Shown here piece after piece: positions 53,558 to 63,421 of a DNA stretch of 64,000 nt (within the stretch, counting starts at the first letter, position 1; each line of letters begins with the position of its first letter). The stretch spans positions 3,410,001-3,474,000 of the forward strand of contig NZ_JAUCEN010000002.1 in assembly GCF_030348945.1 (NCBI RefSeq), written 5' to 3'. The notes under the pieces were generated by a model. That model did no database searches. It was not told where the DNA came from and saw only the letters and a list, made by a program, of their open reading frames with translations. The position numbers and the translations under genes were made by a program. The DNA comes from Peribacillus sp. ACCC06369. GTDB taxonomy: Bacteria; Bacillota; Bacilli; Bacillales; DSM-1321.

Positions 53558-53901
53558 AATAAAAAAACCCGCCGATTGGGCGGGTTTCAGACTATAGACA
53601 AACTAGAAGAAAAGCTAGTTTGTCTACGGAATTTTTCTAAAAAAAACATTCCAGTTGTTTTCAGAAATCCGCTTCCCGTCTGCCGACTGTCTGCCAAGCC
53701 GCATCAAAGCAAGCATCTGTAGGCCCTTGGCTAGCCAGTTATTCGGCAGGAGTGTCGCAAATTTCTTCTATTTAGTGAGGATTTCATTTCATATAAAAAA
53801 GTAAAAATTCATGAAGGTTTTTATAATCACGGTTCGGGATGAGAGTATTTCGAACCCCATTTTTCAACAAACTAAAACCCGCCGATTGGGCGGGTTTTTC
53901 A
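53558..53901. mobile_element. Terminator-bracketed repeat element, copy B
   Basis: The same architecture as 23617-24196, without the T-tract array. Both ends carry an identical hairpin, AACCCGCC-gatt-GGGCGGGTT (53566-53587 and 53876-53898), matching over about 24 nt. Inside: a 12-bp stem, TAGACAAACTAG/CTAGTTTGTCTA (53595-53626), an 87-nt core (53682-53768) that differs from copy A at 7 positions, a GGTTCG/CGAACC stem (53830-53857), and the right end CAACAAACTAAAA. It lies between the art promoter and the brxB terminator. No coding capacity. Confidence 0.68.
53876..53901 (-). terminator. Terminator of brxB (right copy at element B)
   Basis: AAAACCCGCC/GGGCGGGTTT lies about 15 bp past the brxB stop. 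On the minus strand it continues TTTTAGTTTG into the element. Confidence 0.85.
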
Positions 53902-53915
53902 GTTATGACTATGGC

Positions 53916-54353
53916 TTACACTTCTTCGCAATATTGGTCGAAGTAGTCTTGCAATTTTTCAACTACGGACATCGGGTGGTGACCTTCAATTTCATGGCGT
54001 TCTACCATAGTGACGATTTTCCCATCTTTCAACAATGCAAATGATGGGGATGACGGCGGATACCCTTCGAAATAATCACGTGCTCTCTCCGTTGCCTCTT
54101 TATCTTGTCCAGCAAAAACAGTAACAAGCTGATTTGGGCGTTTATCATTATGAATCGCATGAGCCGCTGCAGGTCTAGCTATACCCCCGGCGCAGCCACA
54201 AACGGAGTTGACCATAACAAGCGTCGTTCCTTTTTGTGCAAATACTTCTTCTACTTCCTCGGGAGTGGTCAATTCTGTATATCCAGCAGTCTTAATCTCA
54301 TCGCGAGCCTGTTTGACTACGTCGTTCATTAAAAAATTAAAATCCATATTCAT
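53916..54353 (-). CDS. brxB: Bacilliredoxin (BrxA/BrxB family, YqiW-like)
   Basis: Removes bacillithiol from S-bacillithiolated proteins under redox stress. The product is 145 residues, thioredoxin-like fold. The active site is the rare CGC triplet in [16 protein letters not shown] (about residues 50-60). [21 protein letters not shown] and [15 protein letters not shown] are characteristic of the YphP/YqiW family. Whether it is the A or B paralogue is set by synteny with the bkd and art genes. The ATG at 54353 follows GGAAGGAG at 8 nt; an upstream in-frame start is less likely. Confidence 0.92.
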   Translation of the reverse strand: MNMDFNFLMNDVVKQARDEIKTAGYTELTTPEEVEEVFAQKGTTLVMVNSVCGCAGGIARPAAAHAIHNDKRPNQLVTVFAGQDKEATERARDYFEGYPPSSPSFALLKDGKIVTMVERHEIEGHHPMSVVEKLQDYFDQYCEEV

Positions 54354-54512
54354 GGTATGTGCTCCTTCCAAGTTTTCTCTTCAATCCTATCATAACAATT
54401 GCCTCTTCGTGATTCAATTAATTTACCTGCTAAACAGCATAAAGCGTTCCGAATATGTTTAAAACGAAAGTGAAGCGGGAATCATATGTGTAACAACAAG
54501 AAGACTTCTTAG

Positions 54513-54541
54513 AAAAGGATGGGGCATGCCCCATCCTTTAA
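54513..54541 (-). terminator. Terminator of mutA-mutB-meaB
   Basis: AAAGGATGGGGC and GCCCCATCCTTT form a nearly perfect stem with T-rich flanks, overlapping the meaB stop. Confidence 0.8.
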
Positions 54542-55665
54542 TTCGGCTTAAACGTATCAGTAAAAGATTGAAACGCCTGCTTAACAGCAGCAGTGACCGT
54601 TTTATTCCCTGACATCACTTGATTCTCGAGTATAGGGAGAAGACCTTTGACGGTTTCATTTTTATAGAACATCGTTTTAAGCTGGTGATCCATTAATGAA
54701 TAAAGCCATTCCTTAGATTGCATTCTTCTCCGTTCCTGGAAAACACCCGATTCCTTGGTCCTATCGGAAAATTCATTCAATACATCCCAAAGCTCAGGAA
54801 TTCCTTTACCGGTTATGGCAGAACAAGTATATGCCTTTCCTGCCCATCCCTTTGTTGCTGGCTGAAGGAAGTGCAAGATTCTGCTATATTCGGACTTTGT
54901 CCTAATCGCCAGCGGAATGTTCTCTCCATCCGCTTTATTGACCACAATTCCGTCCACAAGTTCCATGATCCCTTTTTTCATCCCCTGTAATTCATCCCCG
55001 GCACCTGTTAGTACAAGGAGCATGAAGAAGTCGACCATGCTTCGTACTATAGCTTCACTCTGACCCACACCAACTGTTTCTATCAGTATGACATCAAATC
55101 CTGCCGCTTCACAAAGCAACATCGTTTCCCTCGTTTTACGGTGAACTCCTCCTAAGGTGCCTTCGGATGGTGAGGGCCGTATGAAGGCATGGGGGTTTCT
55201 TGCCAGCTCCTCCATCCTCGTCTTATCGCCTAGTATACTTCCCCCATTTATCGAAGAGCTTGGATCAACGGCTAGGACAGCAACCTTATGACCCCTTTCA
55301 CATAAGTAGGTTCCGAAGGTCTCGATAAACGTACTTTTTCCAGCACCAGGCACTCCGGAAATCCCGATTCGAATCGAGTTCCCGGTATGAGGAAGGATGG
55401 CATGCAATAATTCCTGTGCAGGATCGAAGTGGTGGGATGCATTGCTTTCAATCAGTGTAATCCCTTTAGCAAGCCTGGCCCTGTCCCCTTTTATGATTCC
55501 CTCCTTAAGTTCATGGATCGGTACGTTTACATTTTGTCTTTTGACGAATTTGCTTTTTGAAGCTTTGTTATGGCTGGCTGCTAATTCTACACCTGGCTTT
55601 AATGATGAAGCAAAACCTTCCTGATTGTTATCATCGACCCATTCCGGCTTCTTGTCTTCACTCAT
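54538..55665 (-). CDS. meaB: MeaB-type GTPase chaperone of methylmalonyl-CoA mutase
   Basis: Loads and protects the adenosylcobalamin cofactor of the mutase. The product is 375 residues of the G3E ArgK/MeaB family. Walker A GISGVPGAGKSTFIETF (about residues 97-113), the switch region AVDPSSSINGGSILGDKTRM, Walker B-like ILIETVGVGQSE and guanine-binding VNKADG are present. The hydrophilic N-terminal extension of about 50 residues is longer than in many MeaB proteins. Its ATG overlaps the mutB stop (TAATG), so it belongs to the mutA-mutB-meaB operon. Confidence 0.95.
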   Translation of the reverse strand: MSEDKKPEWVDDNNQEGFASSLKPGVELAASHNKASKSKFVKRQNVNVPIHELKEGIIKGDRARLAKGITLIESNASHHFDPAQELLHAILPHTGNSIRIGISGVPGAGKSTFIETFGTYLCERGHKVAVLAVDPSSSINGGSILGDKTRMEELARNPHAFIRPSPSEGTLGGVHRKTRETMLLCEAAGFDVILIETVGVGQSEAIVRSMVDFFMLLVLTGAGDELQGMKKGIMELVDGIVVNKADGENIPLAIRTKSEYSRILHFLQPATKGWAGKAYTCSAITGKGIPELWDVLNEFSDRTKESGVFQERRRMQSKEWLYSLMDHQLKTMFYKNETVKGLLPILENQVMSGNKTVTAAVKQAFQSFTDTFKPN

Positions 55666-57857
55666 TATTGGGCCACTTCCTCATATCCAAGGCGATTGTA
55701 TATTTCCTGAAGTACTTTTTTCGCTGCCTGGGGAATGACAGTACCAGGTCCGAAAATGGCTGAAGCGCCATTTTCCATTAAGTACTCATAATCCTGTGCA
55801 GGTATGACGCCACCGACGATCACGATAATGTCTTCACGGCCCAATTTCTTCAGTTCCGACATAAGCTGCGGCAATAATGTTTTATGGCCGGCAGCAAGCG
55901 AACTCATTCCGACTACATGCACATCATTTTCCACGGCCTGTAAGGCAGTTTCTTCCGGTGTTTGGAATAATGGACCGATATCGACATCATAGCCTAAATC
56001 CGCAAAACCCGTTCCGACTACTTTAGCTCCGCGATCATGACCATCCTGACCCATTTTAGCCATTAACAAACGCGGCCTTCTTCCTTCATTTTCAAGGAAC
56101 TCTTCCGTCATGCGGACGACTTCCTCAATTTCCGCTTCTTTTGAGTATGCTGAGCTGTATACGCCGCTTATTGAACGGATGGTTGCTTTGTGACGTCCAG
56201 CCACCTCTTCGATTGCATCGGAGATTTCACCTAGTGAAGCACGTACTCTTGTAGCTTGAACAGCCAATTCCAGTAGGTTGCCTTCACCCGTTCTAGCAGC
56301 CAAGAATAGCGCCTGAAGGGCTTCATCCACCTTTGCCTGATCACGTTTCGCTTTTAATTCGCCCAAACGCTTAAGCTGACTCTCGCGAACTGCAGTATTA
56401 TCAATCTCCAGTATTTCAATCGGATCTTCTTTTTTCAAACGATATTTATTGACGCCGACGATCGTTTCATCTTGAGAATCGATTTTAGCTTGACGCTTTG
56501 CAGCCGCTTCCTCGATTCTCATTTTTGGAACGCCGGTTTCAATTGCCTTTGCCATTCCTCCAAGTCCTTCGATTTCTTCTATGTGAGCCCAAGCGCGTTC
56601 GATTAATTCATTTGTGAGCGATTCTACATAGTAGGAACCCGCCCATGGATCGATTACCTTTGTGATCCCGGTTTCCTCCTGCAGATAAAGCTGTGTGTTG
56701 CGTGCAATGCGGGCCGAAAAATCAGTTGGGAGTGCAATGGCCTCATCCAATGCGTTCGTATGCAAGGACTGTGTATGTCCAAGTGCGGCCGCATGCGCTT
56801 CAATCAGGGTCCTTGCGACATTATTAAACGGATCCTGCTCGGAGAGGCTCCAACCCGAGGTTTGGGAATGAGTCCTCAATGCCATCGCTTTATTATTTTT
56901 CGGTTCGAATTGCTTCATCAGTTTTGACCAGATGAAACGAGCCGCCCTCATTTTCGCCACTTCCATGAAATAGTTCATACCTACAGCCCAGAAGAATGAC
57001 AGTCGTGGTGCAAATTTATCGATATCAATACCTGCTTTCATTCCGGTACGTGCATACTCAAGCCCATCAGCCAACGTATAGGCAAGTTCGATATCCGCCG
57101 GCGCACCCGCTTCTTGCAGATGATAACCGGAAATGGAAATGGAATTGAATTTGGGCATATATCTCGATGTATACTCGAATATATCGGCTATGATTTTCAT
57201 GGACATTTCAGGTGGGTAGATATACGTATTCCGAACCATATACTCCTTTAAAATGTCATTTTGAATCGTGCCTGAAAGTTTATCCTGTGTAACGCCTTGT
57301 TCTTCAGCTGTCACGATATAAAATGCCAGAATGGGTAATACCGCCCCGTTCATGGTCATTGACACGGACATCTGATCTAGCGGAATACCGTTGAACAGGA
57401 TTTTCATATCTAGAATGGAATCAATGGCAACTCCCGCTTTCCCCACATCACCGACAACTCGCGGATGATCAGAGTCATAACCACGGTGTGTGGCTAAATC
57501 AAAGGCAACTGAGAGCCCTTTTTGCCCCATTGCGAGATTACGTCTGTAAAACGCATTCGATTCCTCAGCAGTAGAAAAACCTGCATACTGACGAACTGTC
57601 CAAGGACGGTTGACATACATCGAAGGATAGGGCCCCCTTGTAAACGGAGCGATGCCTGGTACACTCTCCATATGCTCCAAATTGCGATTATCTTCTTTAA
57701 CATAAAGCGGTTTGACTTTTATTTGTTCATTGGTTTCAAACAGAAGATCATCGATATTTTCCCCAACGGCTTTTTCGGCTTCTTTTTTCCATGCTTCTAC
57801 CGTCCCTTTAATCTCAGCCTTGGCAGGATTTATAGCAGAAAAATTCGGTTTTTTCAT
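55665..57857 (-). CDS. mutB: Methylmalonyl-CoA mutase, large (catalytic) subunit
   Basis: An adenosylcobalamin enzyme that isomerises (R)-methylmalonyl-CoA to succinyl-CoA. The product is 730 residues. The TIM-barrel domain has [37 protein letters not shown] and [21 protein letters not shown], with acyl-CoA-contacting residues. The C-terminal B12 domain has the DxHxxG motif in [14 protein letters not shown] (about residues 607-620), followed by [16 protein letters not shown] and [12 protein letters not shown]. The stop overlaps the meaB start. Confidence 0.97.
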   Translation of the reverse strand: MKKPNFSAINPAKAEIKGTVEAWKKEAEKAVGENIDDLLFETNEQIKVKPLYVKEDNRNLEHMESVPGIAPFTRGPYPSMYVNRPWTVRQYAGFSTAEESNAFYRRNLAMGQKGLSVAFDLATHRGYDSDHPRVVGDVGKAGVAIDSILDMKILFNGIPLDQMSVSMTMNGAVLPILAFYIVTAEEQGVTQDKLSGTIQNDILKEYMVRNTYIYPPEMSMKIIADIFEYTSRYMPKFNSISISGYHLQEAGAPADIELAYTLADGLEYARTGMKAGIDIDKFAPRLSFFWAVGMNYFMEVAKMRAARFIWSKLMKQFEPKNNKAMALRTHSQTSGWSLSEQDPFNNVARTLIEAHAAALGHTQSLHTNALDEAIALPTDFSARIARNTQLYLQEETGITKVIDPWAGSYYVESLTNELIERAWAHIEEIEGLGGMAKAIETGVPKMRIEEAAAKRQAKIDSQDETIVGVNKYRLKKEDPIEILEIDNTAVRESQLKRLGELKAKRDQAKVDEALQALFLAARTGEGNLLELAVQATRVRASLGEISDAIEEVAGRHKATIRSISGVYSSAYSKEAEIEEVVRMTEEFLENEGRRPRLLMAKMGQDGHDRGAKVVGTGFADLGYDVDIGPLFQTPEETALQAVENDVHVVGMSSLAAGHKTLLPQLMSELKKLGREDIIVIVGGVIPAQDYEYLMENGASAIFGPGTVIPQAAKKVLQEIYNRLGYEEVAQ

Positions 57858-57858
57858 T

Positions 57859-59736
57859 TCAGTTCACCCCTAGCTTCTGCAAAAATTCCAATAAAATGGC
57901 TATTGCATTCGTTTTAACATGGATAAAATCTTTGACTCCGGCTTCACTTAGTGTAATTTCCAATTCTTCTTGCTGCTTGCCAGCTATATAAATATTGATT
58001 TCCGGGAATTGCTTTTTGATTTCTTTAATGGTGATTGGCGCTAATTCCGAGTAGTCACCATCACTGCCGCAAACACAATAAACAGGGAGCTTGGTGGCAG
58101 CTACGTAATCAACTGCGTCCTTAATGGTTTGACACCCATTACTACCGAGTGTTTCAATACCTCCTGCTGCAGCCAGACTTTTAACGAAATCTGCACGGGG
58201 TTTATAGGATTTAAGATTTTTCAAGTTAATTAAACCAATCGTTGGAGCCGTTCCACTTATTTCTTTATACGTTTCACTGCGTTGTCTTATCTGTTCGAAC
58301 TGAATGGATACCCGATTCCTGGAAATTGGCGTAATGCCAACCGGTTTCTCGACTTTCATATATGACACTTGGTTATCCTGTGTCGGAGTTTTAATCTTAT
58401 CCGCTGGATTCGGATATACATTCGTTCCGATGATTCTTTCTTTTCTGAAAGCCGCATTTTGAACTCTGCCTTGGTAAACTTCGGCTATTTCTTTCTGCAG
58501 GGTGCCTTGCTTAATTAGCTCTAAAATCCCCCCAGCTTCATCGATTTCAAGGAAGTTCGCCCAAGCCTTTTCAGCCAATTCATCCGTTAATTGCTCAACA
58601 TACCATGAACCGCCAGCAGGATCGACCACTGTCGTGATATTTGTTTCTTCTTTTAATATCAGGTGAGTGTTGCGGGCGATTCTTTCTGAAAAATCATCAG
58701 CTTCACCAGTTGCGTGAGTAAATGGATGAATTTGAAGGTATTGAATGCCTCCAATAGCTGCAGCGAAAGCTTGGTTTGTGGTCCGAAGAATATTGACGTA
58801 CTGATCATATAGCGTTTCTGTCAATTCGGAAGTAACAGCATGTATGGCCATTTTAAAATGGTCCTGAGCTGTATCGAAGGCTTCAGCAAGACCTGCCCAA
58901 AGCCTCCTGGCAGCCCTCAGTTTAGCGATGGACATGAAGTAATTGGAATCCACTGCAAACGAAAATACTATTCTTTCGGATACTGAAGAAATAGAAAGCC
59001 CTTGTTTTTGCCCTTCCAATAGATATTGGACGGCTGCGGATAATCCGTACGCTATTTCTTGAACGGCATTAGCCCCTCCATTATGATAAACTGCCGTATT
59101 AATCAAAACTGTCTTTAAATCCCGGCCTATCTTCTGATAATCTTGGATCGTCTTCATCCAGTCTGCAAAATAGTTTTCCGTATCTTCTGGCAGCTGTCCG
59201 CCAATGAGCCATTCTGCAATGGGATCTTCTGCAACTACACCTGTCAATTGGGCATTTTGCGATTCGGCAATAGCTTTGAACTGCGGGAATAATCCTTTTT
59301 GTTTCCCCTTAAGGTCAATGAAAATCGGGATTTCCTTTAATGGGATATCCTTAAACAACTTTTCAGCCCTTGCCCCCTCAGCAAGCAATCGTGCAGGGTA
59401 TGCCACAACATTTTGACCGCGCTTGAATGAGGCCTTCATCTTTTCATTTGCCTCTTCTGCCGTGATACCGCTTACAGGTTGAACGACAAGCCAAGGTTTT
59501 TCATAATAACCCATTGGGGACGTTCCTCGGGTGAAAGGGAAGAATCCTGGCAATTCAGATACATTTACTGTCGAATCCGCCTTTTCTGTATAGAGCGGAT
59601 ATAACGTGATGCCCTCATATGTATTCGTTTTTAACTTTTCAATACTTTTTCCTTTTAAACTGGCTTCCGCAGCTTCTTTCCACTCTTCAAAAGAAGGCCT
59701 AGGAAAGGTTATGTTTTTCACATCTTTCAGTTCCAT
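57859..59736 (-). CDS. mutA: Methylmalonyl-CoA mutase, small (non-catalytic) subunit
   Basis: The partner subunit of MutB, 625 residues. It keeps the barrel ([24 protein letters not shown]) but the C-terminal domain lacks the B12 motif ([14 protein letters not shown] has no DxHxxG). That fits the inactive subunit of heterodimeric mutases. The start at 59736 gives [20 protein letters not shown] as the family start, but the ribosome site is weak. An in-frame ATG at 59838 would add 34 unconserved, Arg-rich residues. It is 1 bp from mutB. Confidence 0.93.
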   Translation of the reverse strand: MELKDVKNITFPRPSFEEWKEAAEASLKGKSIEKLKTNTYEGITLYPLYTEKADSTVNVSELPGFFPFTRGTSPMGYYEKPWLVVQPVSGITAEEANEKMKASFKRGQNVVAYPARLLAEGARAEKLFKDIPLKEIPIFIDLKGKQKGLFPQFKAIAESQNAQLTGVVAEDPIAEWLIGGQLPEDTENYFADWMKTIQDYQKIGRDLKTVLINTAVYHNGGANAVQEIAYGLSAAVQYLLEGQKQGLSISSVSERIVFSFAVDSNYFMSIAKLRAARRLWAGLAEAFDTAQDHFKMAIHAVTSELTETLYDQYVNILRTTNQAFAAAIGGIQYLQIHPFTHATGEADDFSERIARNTHLILKEETNITTVVDPAGGSWYVEQLTDELAEKAWANFLEIDEAGGILELIKQGTLQKEIAEVYQGRVQNAAFRKERIIGTNVYPNPADKIKTPTQDNQVSYMKVEKPVGITPISRNRVSIQFEQIRQRSETYKEISGTAPTIGLINLKNLKSYKPRADFVKSLAAAGGIETLGSNGCQTIKDAVDYVAATKLPVYCVCGSDGDYSELAPITIKEIKKQFPEINIYIAGKQQEELEITLSEAGVKDFIHVKTNAIAILLEFLQKLGVN

Positions 59737-60047
59737 CTGTAATCGCTTTCTTATCGTCTGCCGCCTCAAATGCCTGGTCCATTCCACTGGAGAACGAACG
59801 CTCAGTCGGTTTAGATAAGAAAACCACCCTCCCATCAATTTGATCTGGATTATACTAACATTCTATCATAATTTTCTTGAAATTTATGTTAATAGAAATT
59901 AGCAAAGCTGCTGTAAGGGAAACCAAAAGCCTATTTCTCCTATTTAAAATGAAGTACAGCCCCTTATCTGTATTAGAACAGCTCTAATTAAAATAATAGC
60001 AAAAATAAAATTTTTGTCGATGTTTTTCTACTGAAAAATAAAAGTGC

Positions 60048-60084
60048 AAAAAAAAGGAAGGAACCTAATGGCCTTCCTTTTTCT
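60048..60084 (-). terminator. Terminator of the bkd operon
   Basis: AAAAAGGAAGG and CCTTCCTTTTT pair around about 10 nt. It lies just past the bkdB stop. Confidence 0.8.
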
Positions 60085-60089
60085 TCACT

Positions 60090-61379
60090 TTAGTATATGG
60101 AAGTGTTGTCTTTGGAAATCTTTTCGATGATTTCTTTAACCCTTGCGAGGAAACGTCCGCATACCAGTCCATCCAAAACACGATGATCAAGTGATAAACA
60201 GAGATTCACCATATCCCGAACTGCAATCATGTCATTTATGACCACTGGACGTTTTACGATCGTTTCAACTTGTAAAATGGCGGCCTGTGGATAATTGATG
60301 ATTCCCATGGACTGGACTGAACCGAATGAGCCAGTGTTATTGACAGTGAACGTGCCACCTTGCATATCCTCTGCTTTTAACTTACCCGCCTTCACTTTGG
60401 ATGCGAGTTCCTGTATCTCCCTTGCTATACCTTTGATTGATTTTTCATCTGCATTTTTTATGACAGGTACAAATAAGGCATCTTCAGTTGCAACGGCTAT
60501 AGAAATATTGATTTCTTTCTTTTGTATGATTTTATCGCCAGCCCACATTGAATTGAGCTCTGGAAATTCCGTAAGGGCTTGAGCAATCGCTTTTACAAAA
60601 AAGGCAAAGTAAGTTAAATTATAGCCTTCTTTTTGTTTAAAGCCGGACTTGAGATTATCACGCAACTTCACCATATTGCTTGCGTCGACTTCCACCATCG
60701 TCCATGCATGCGGAATTTCGTGCTTACTTTTTAACATATTGGATGCAATTGCCTTACGGATACCCGTAACAGGTATTTCCTTGTCACCAATAGCAGTCGG
60801 CACGTTAGTAGTCACTGCACTAGTTTGACGATTAATTGGAGGCGTGTTCTCTTCATGAGCCGAATCGGATATTGCCGAAGGTTCATCCGCCTTAGGAAGA
60901 GTACCGGATTCAACAAGTTTCAATAGGTCTTTACGGGTGATCCGTCCCTCATTCCCCGTTCCTTTCACTTTTGAAAGGTCGATCCCATGCTCCTGGGAAA
61001 GTTTTAACACGGCAGGTGAAAAGCGAGCTTTCCTTGATGGTTCACCTGCTTGCTGCACATTTTTTGTAACAGGTGCATCAACATTTTCCTCGCTACGAGA
61101 AACAGCTTGGCCTGCGTTGTCGTTATCCGTCTTTGCCGCTTCAACTTCAATCGAGCAAATGACTTCCCCGACTGCCAACGTTTGATTCTCTTCCGCTTTC
61201 AATTCCTTGATGATGCCGGTGAAGGAAGAAGGAACCTCAGCATTTACTTTATCCGTCATCACTTCAGCTAGCGGATCGTATTTCGTGACATGATCCCCAG
61301 GCTTTACAAGCCATTTACTGATGGTTCCCTCTGTGACACTTTCGCCTAGTTGAGGCATCTTCATTAATTCCATTGCCAT
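60090..61379 (-). CDS. bkdB: Branched-chain alpha-keto acid dehydrogenase E2 (lipoamide acyltransferase)
   Basis: The core of the BKD complex; passes acyl groups from lipoamide to CoA. The product is about 429 residues. An N-terminal lipoyl domain (LGESVTEGTISKWLVKPGD ... EVMTDKVNAEVPSS, lipoyl Lys in DKV) and a hinge are followed by an E3-binding domain (RFSPAVLKLSQEHGIDLSKVKGTGNEGRITRKDLL). The catalytic domain has the active-site LSLDHRVLDGLV. AGGAGG is 8 nt before the ATG at 61379. An in-frame start at 61406 sits in the bkdAB stop region. Confidence 0.95.
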   Translation of the reverse strand: MAMELMKMPQLGESVTEGTISKWLVKPGDHVTKYDPLAEVMTDKVNAEVPSSFTGIIKELKAEENQTLAVGEVICSIEVEAAKTDNDNAGQAVSRSEENVDAPVTKNVQQAGEPSRKARFSPAVLKLSQEHGIDLSKVKGTGNEGRITRKDLLKLVESGTLPKADEPSAISDSAHEENTPPINRQTSAVTTNVPTAIGDKEIPVTGIRKAIASNMLKSKHEIPHAWTMVEVDASNMVKLRDNLKSGFKQKEGYNLTYFAFFVKAIAQALTEFPELNSMWAGDKIIQKKEINISIAVATEDALFVPVIKNADEKSIKGIAREIQELASKVKAGKLKAEDMQGGTFTVNNTGSFGSVQSMGIINYPQAAILQVETIVKRPVVINDMIAVRDMVNLCLSLDHRVLDGLVCGRFLARVKEIIEKISKDNTSIY

Positions 61380-61405
61380 AAATCGTTCCTCCTTCTTAAC
61401 AGTCA

Positions 61406-62389
61406 TTAATACTCGGCCAATTCCCTCATCGCTTTTTCCACTTTATCAGGGTTCACCATAAAATGTTTTTCCATCGTAGGCGCATATGGCATGGCAGGTA
61501 CATCAGGTCCGGCCAATCGTTTTATAGGGGCATCCAAATCAAAAAGGCAATTCTCGGCAATGATGGCTGCGACCTCACTCATAATGCTTCCTTCTTTATT
61601 ATCCTCCGTAACCAGTAAAACTTTCCCTGTTTTAGAAGCTGCTTCTATGATAGCATCCTTATCTAAAGGGTAGACGGTGCGAAGGTCAAGAACATGTGCA
61701 GAGATTCCATCTGCAGCTAATTTTTCTGCTGCCTGGAGAGCAAAATGCACGCAAAGGCCATAGGATATGACAGTAATGTCTTCCCCTTTCCTTTTCACAT
61801 CCGCCTTACCGATTGGAAGTACATAATCTTCAGTGGGTACCTCACCCTTAATCAAGCGGTATGCGCGTTTATGTTCAAAGAAAAGAACTGGATCTTCATC
61901 ACGAATGGCAGCTTTAAGCAACCCCTTGACATCATATGGAGTGGAAGGCATCACAATTTTCAAGCCCGGCTGATTAGCAAAAACCGCTTCAACCGATTGC
62001 GAATGATAAAGAGCTCCATGAATCCCTCCTCCATAAGGAGCACGGATTACCATAGGACAGCTCCAGTCATTATTAGAACGGTATCTAATTTTAGCTGCCT
62101 CTGAAACAATTTGGTTAATGGCAGGCATGATGAAATCAGCAAATTGCATTTCAGCTATTGGCCGAAGCCCGTACATGGCGGCTCCAATTCCCACTCCAGC
62201 AATTGCAGATTCAGCGAGCGGTGTATCGATGACCCTGGCTTCACCAAATTGGTCGTATAAACCGTTAGTGGCTTTAAAGACCCCACCTTTTTTTCCAACA
62301 TCCTCTCCCAATACGAATACACGGGAATCACGTTCCATCTCTTCCCTCATTGCCATTGTCACGGCATCTATATAAGAAATCACTGGCAT
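61406..62389 (-). CDS. bkdAB: Branched-chain alpha-keto acid dehydrogenase E1 beta subunit
   Basis: The transketolase-like beta subunit, 327 residues. SYIDAVTMAMREEMERDSRVFVLGEDVGKKGGVFKAT at the start, DTPLAESAIAGVGIGAAMYGLRPIAEMQFADF, RAPYGGGIHGALYHSQSVEAVF and DLRTVYPLDKDAI are the E1-beta hallmarks. It lies 12 bp after bkdAA and before bkdB. With BkdAA it decarboxylates the keto acids of valine, leucine and isoleucine, using thiamine diphosphate. Confidence 0.96.
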   Translation of the reverse strand: MPVISYIDAVTMAMREEMERDSRVFVLGEDVGKKGGVFKATNGLYDQFGEARVIDTPLAESAIAGVGIGAAMYGLRPIAEMQFADFIMPAINQIVSEAAKIRYRSNNDWSCPMVIRAPYGGGIHGALYHSQSVEAVFANQPGLKIVMPSTPYDVKGLLKAAIRDEDPVLFFEHKRAYRLIKGEVPTEDYVLPIGKADVKRKGEDITVISYGLCVHFALQAAEKLAADGISAHVLDLRTVYPLDKDAIIEAASKTGKVLLVTEDNKEGSIMSEVAAIIAENCLFDLDAPIKRLAGPDVPAMPYAPTMEKHFMVNPDKVEKAMRELAEY

Positions 62390-62401
62390 TCTATTACCCC
62401 C

Positions 62402-63400
62402 TTACTTTTGTGCATACACATGATTCATAGCACTTTCAGCCTTCGGATATGGAGCATTTTCAGCATAATCAGTTGCTTCGTTGACTATCTTCATGACTTC
62501 ATCATTCATTTGTTTCTCAAGATCATCATCCATGATTCCCGCTTCTTTTAAATACGCTCCAAATGTTATTATGGAATCCTTCGTTTTGGCTTCGGCCACT
62601 TCGTCCGCTGTCCGGTAGCTTCGGTCATCATCATCACTTGAATGAGGAGTGAGCCTATATGAGACGGTTTCTACAAGGGTAGGCCCCTCTCCCCTTCGTG
62701 CACGGTCAGCCGCTTCTTTCACTGCTGCATACACTTCCAATGGATCATTGCCATCCACCGTTATTCCAGGCATCCCATAGCCAATCGCCCTGTCGGAAAC
62801 ATTCTCACATGATAGTTGTTTCGAAATAGGAACGGAAATCGCATATTTATTATTTTCACACATGAAAATGACCGGCAGCTTATGTACACCTGCAAAGTTG
62901 GCCCCTTCATGAAAATCGCCCTGATTGGATGAACCTTCACCAAACGTAACGAATGTTACTAAATCCTTGCTTTCCATCTTCCCAGCAAGGGCAATTCCAA
63001 CTGCATGCGGGACCTGTGTCGTTACAGGTGATGAACCAGTGACGATCCTATTTTTCTTTTGACCGAAATGGCCAGGCATTTGGCGTCCGCCTGAATTGGG
63101 ATCTTCCTCTTTCGCAAAACCTGAAAGCATCAAGTCTTTTGCTGTCATTCCGAAGGTAAGTACCACACCTACATCCCGATAATAAGGAAGTACATAATCC
63201 TTTTGCCGATCCAGCGCAAACGCTGCCCCAACCTGCGCAGCTTCTTGCCCCTGGCAGGAAATCACGAAGGGAATTTTCCCGGAACGGTTTAAAAGCCACA
63301 TACGCTCATCAATCCTGCGGGACAAAAGCATTGTCCGGTACATATCTAAAACAGTTTCCTCATTTAAGCCTAATTGTTCATGACGTTTTTCTACCATCAT
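62402..63400 (-). CDS. bkdAA: Branched-chain alpha-keto acid dehydrogenase E1 alpha subunit
   Basis: The thiamine-diphosphate-binding subunit, 332 residues. The TPP motif GDG...N appears as FGEGSSNQGDFHEGANFAGVHKLPVIFMCENNKYAIS. GGRQMPGHFGQKKNRIVTGSSPVTTQVPHAVGIALAG precedes it, and RLTPHSSDDDDRSYR supplies the phosphorylation-loop-like region. The gene is 21 bp downstream of lpdV and upstream of bkdAB, the B. subtilis order. Confidence 0.96.
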   Translation of the reverse strand: MMVEKRHEQLGLNEETVLDMYRTMLLSRRIDERMWLLNRSGKIPFVISCQGQEAAQVGAAFALDRQKDYVLPYYRDVGVVLTFGMTAKDLMLSGFAKEEDPNSGGRQMPGHFGQKKNRIVTGSSPVTTQVPHAVGIALAGKMESKDLVTFVTFGEGSSNQGDFHEGANFAGVHKLPVIFMCENNKYAISVPISKQLSCENVSDRAIGYGMPGITVDGNDPLEVYAAVKEAADRARRGEGPTLVETVSYRLTPHSSDDDDRSYRTADEVAEAKTKDSIITFGAYLKEAGIMDDDLEKQMNDEVMKIVNEATDYAENAPYPKAESAMNHVYAQK

Positions 63401-63421
63401 AAAACCTCCTGACCTTATTCT

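Noticed and set aside
59737..59838. N-terminal extension of mutA to 59838
   Set aside because: The extra 34 residues are Arg-rich and unlike the mutase family start; the short form begins where the family begins. The ribosome site of the short form is weak, so some doubt remains.
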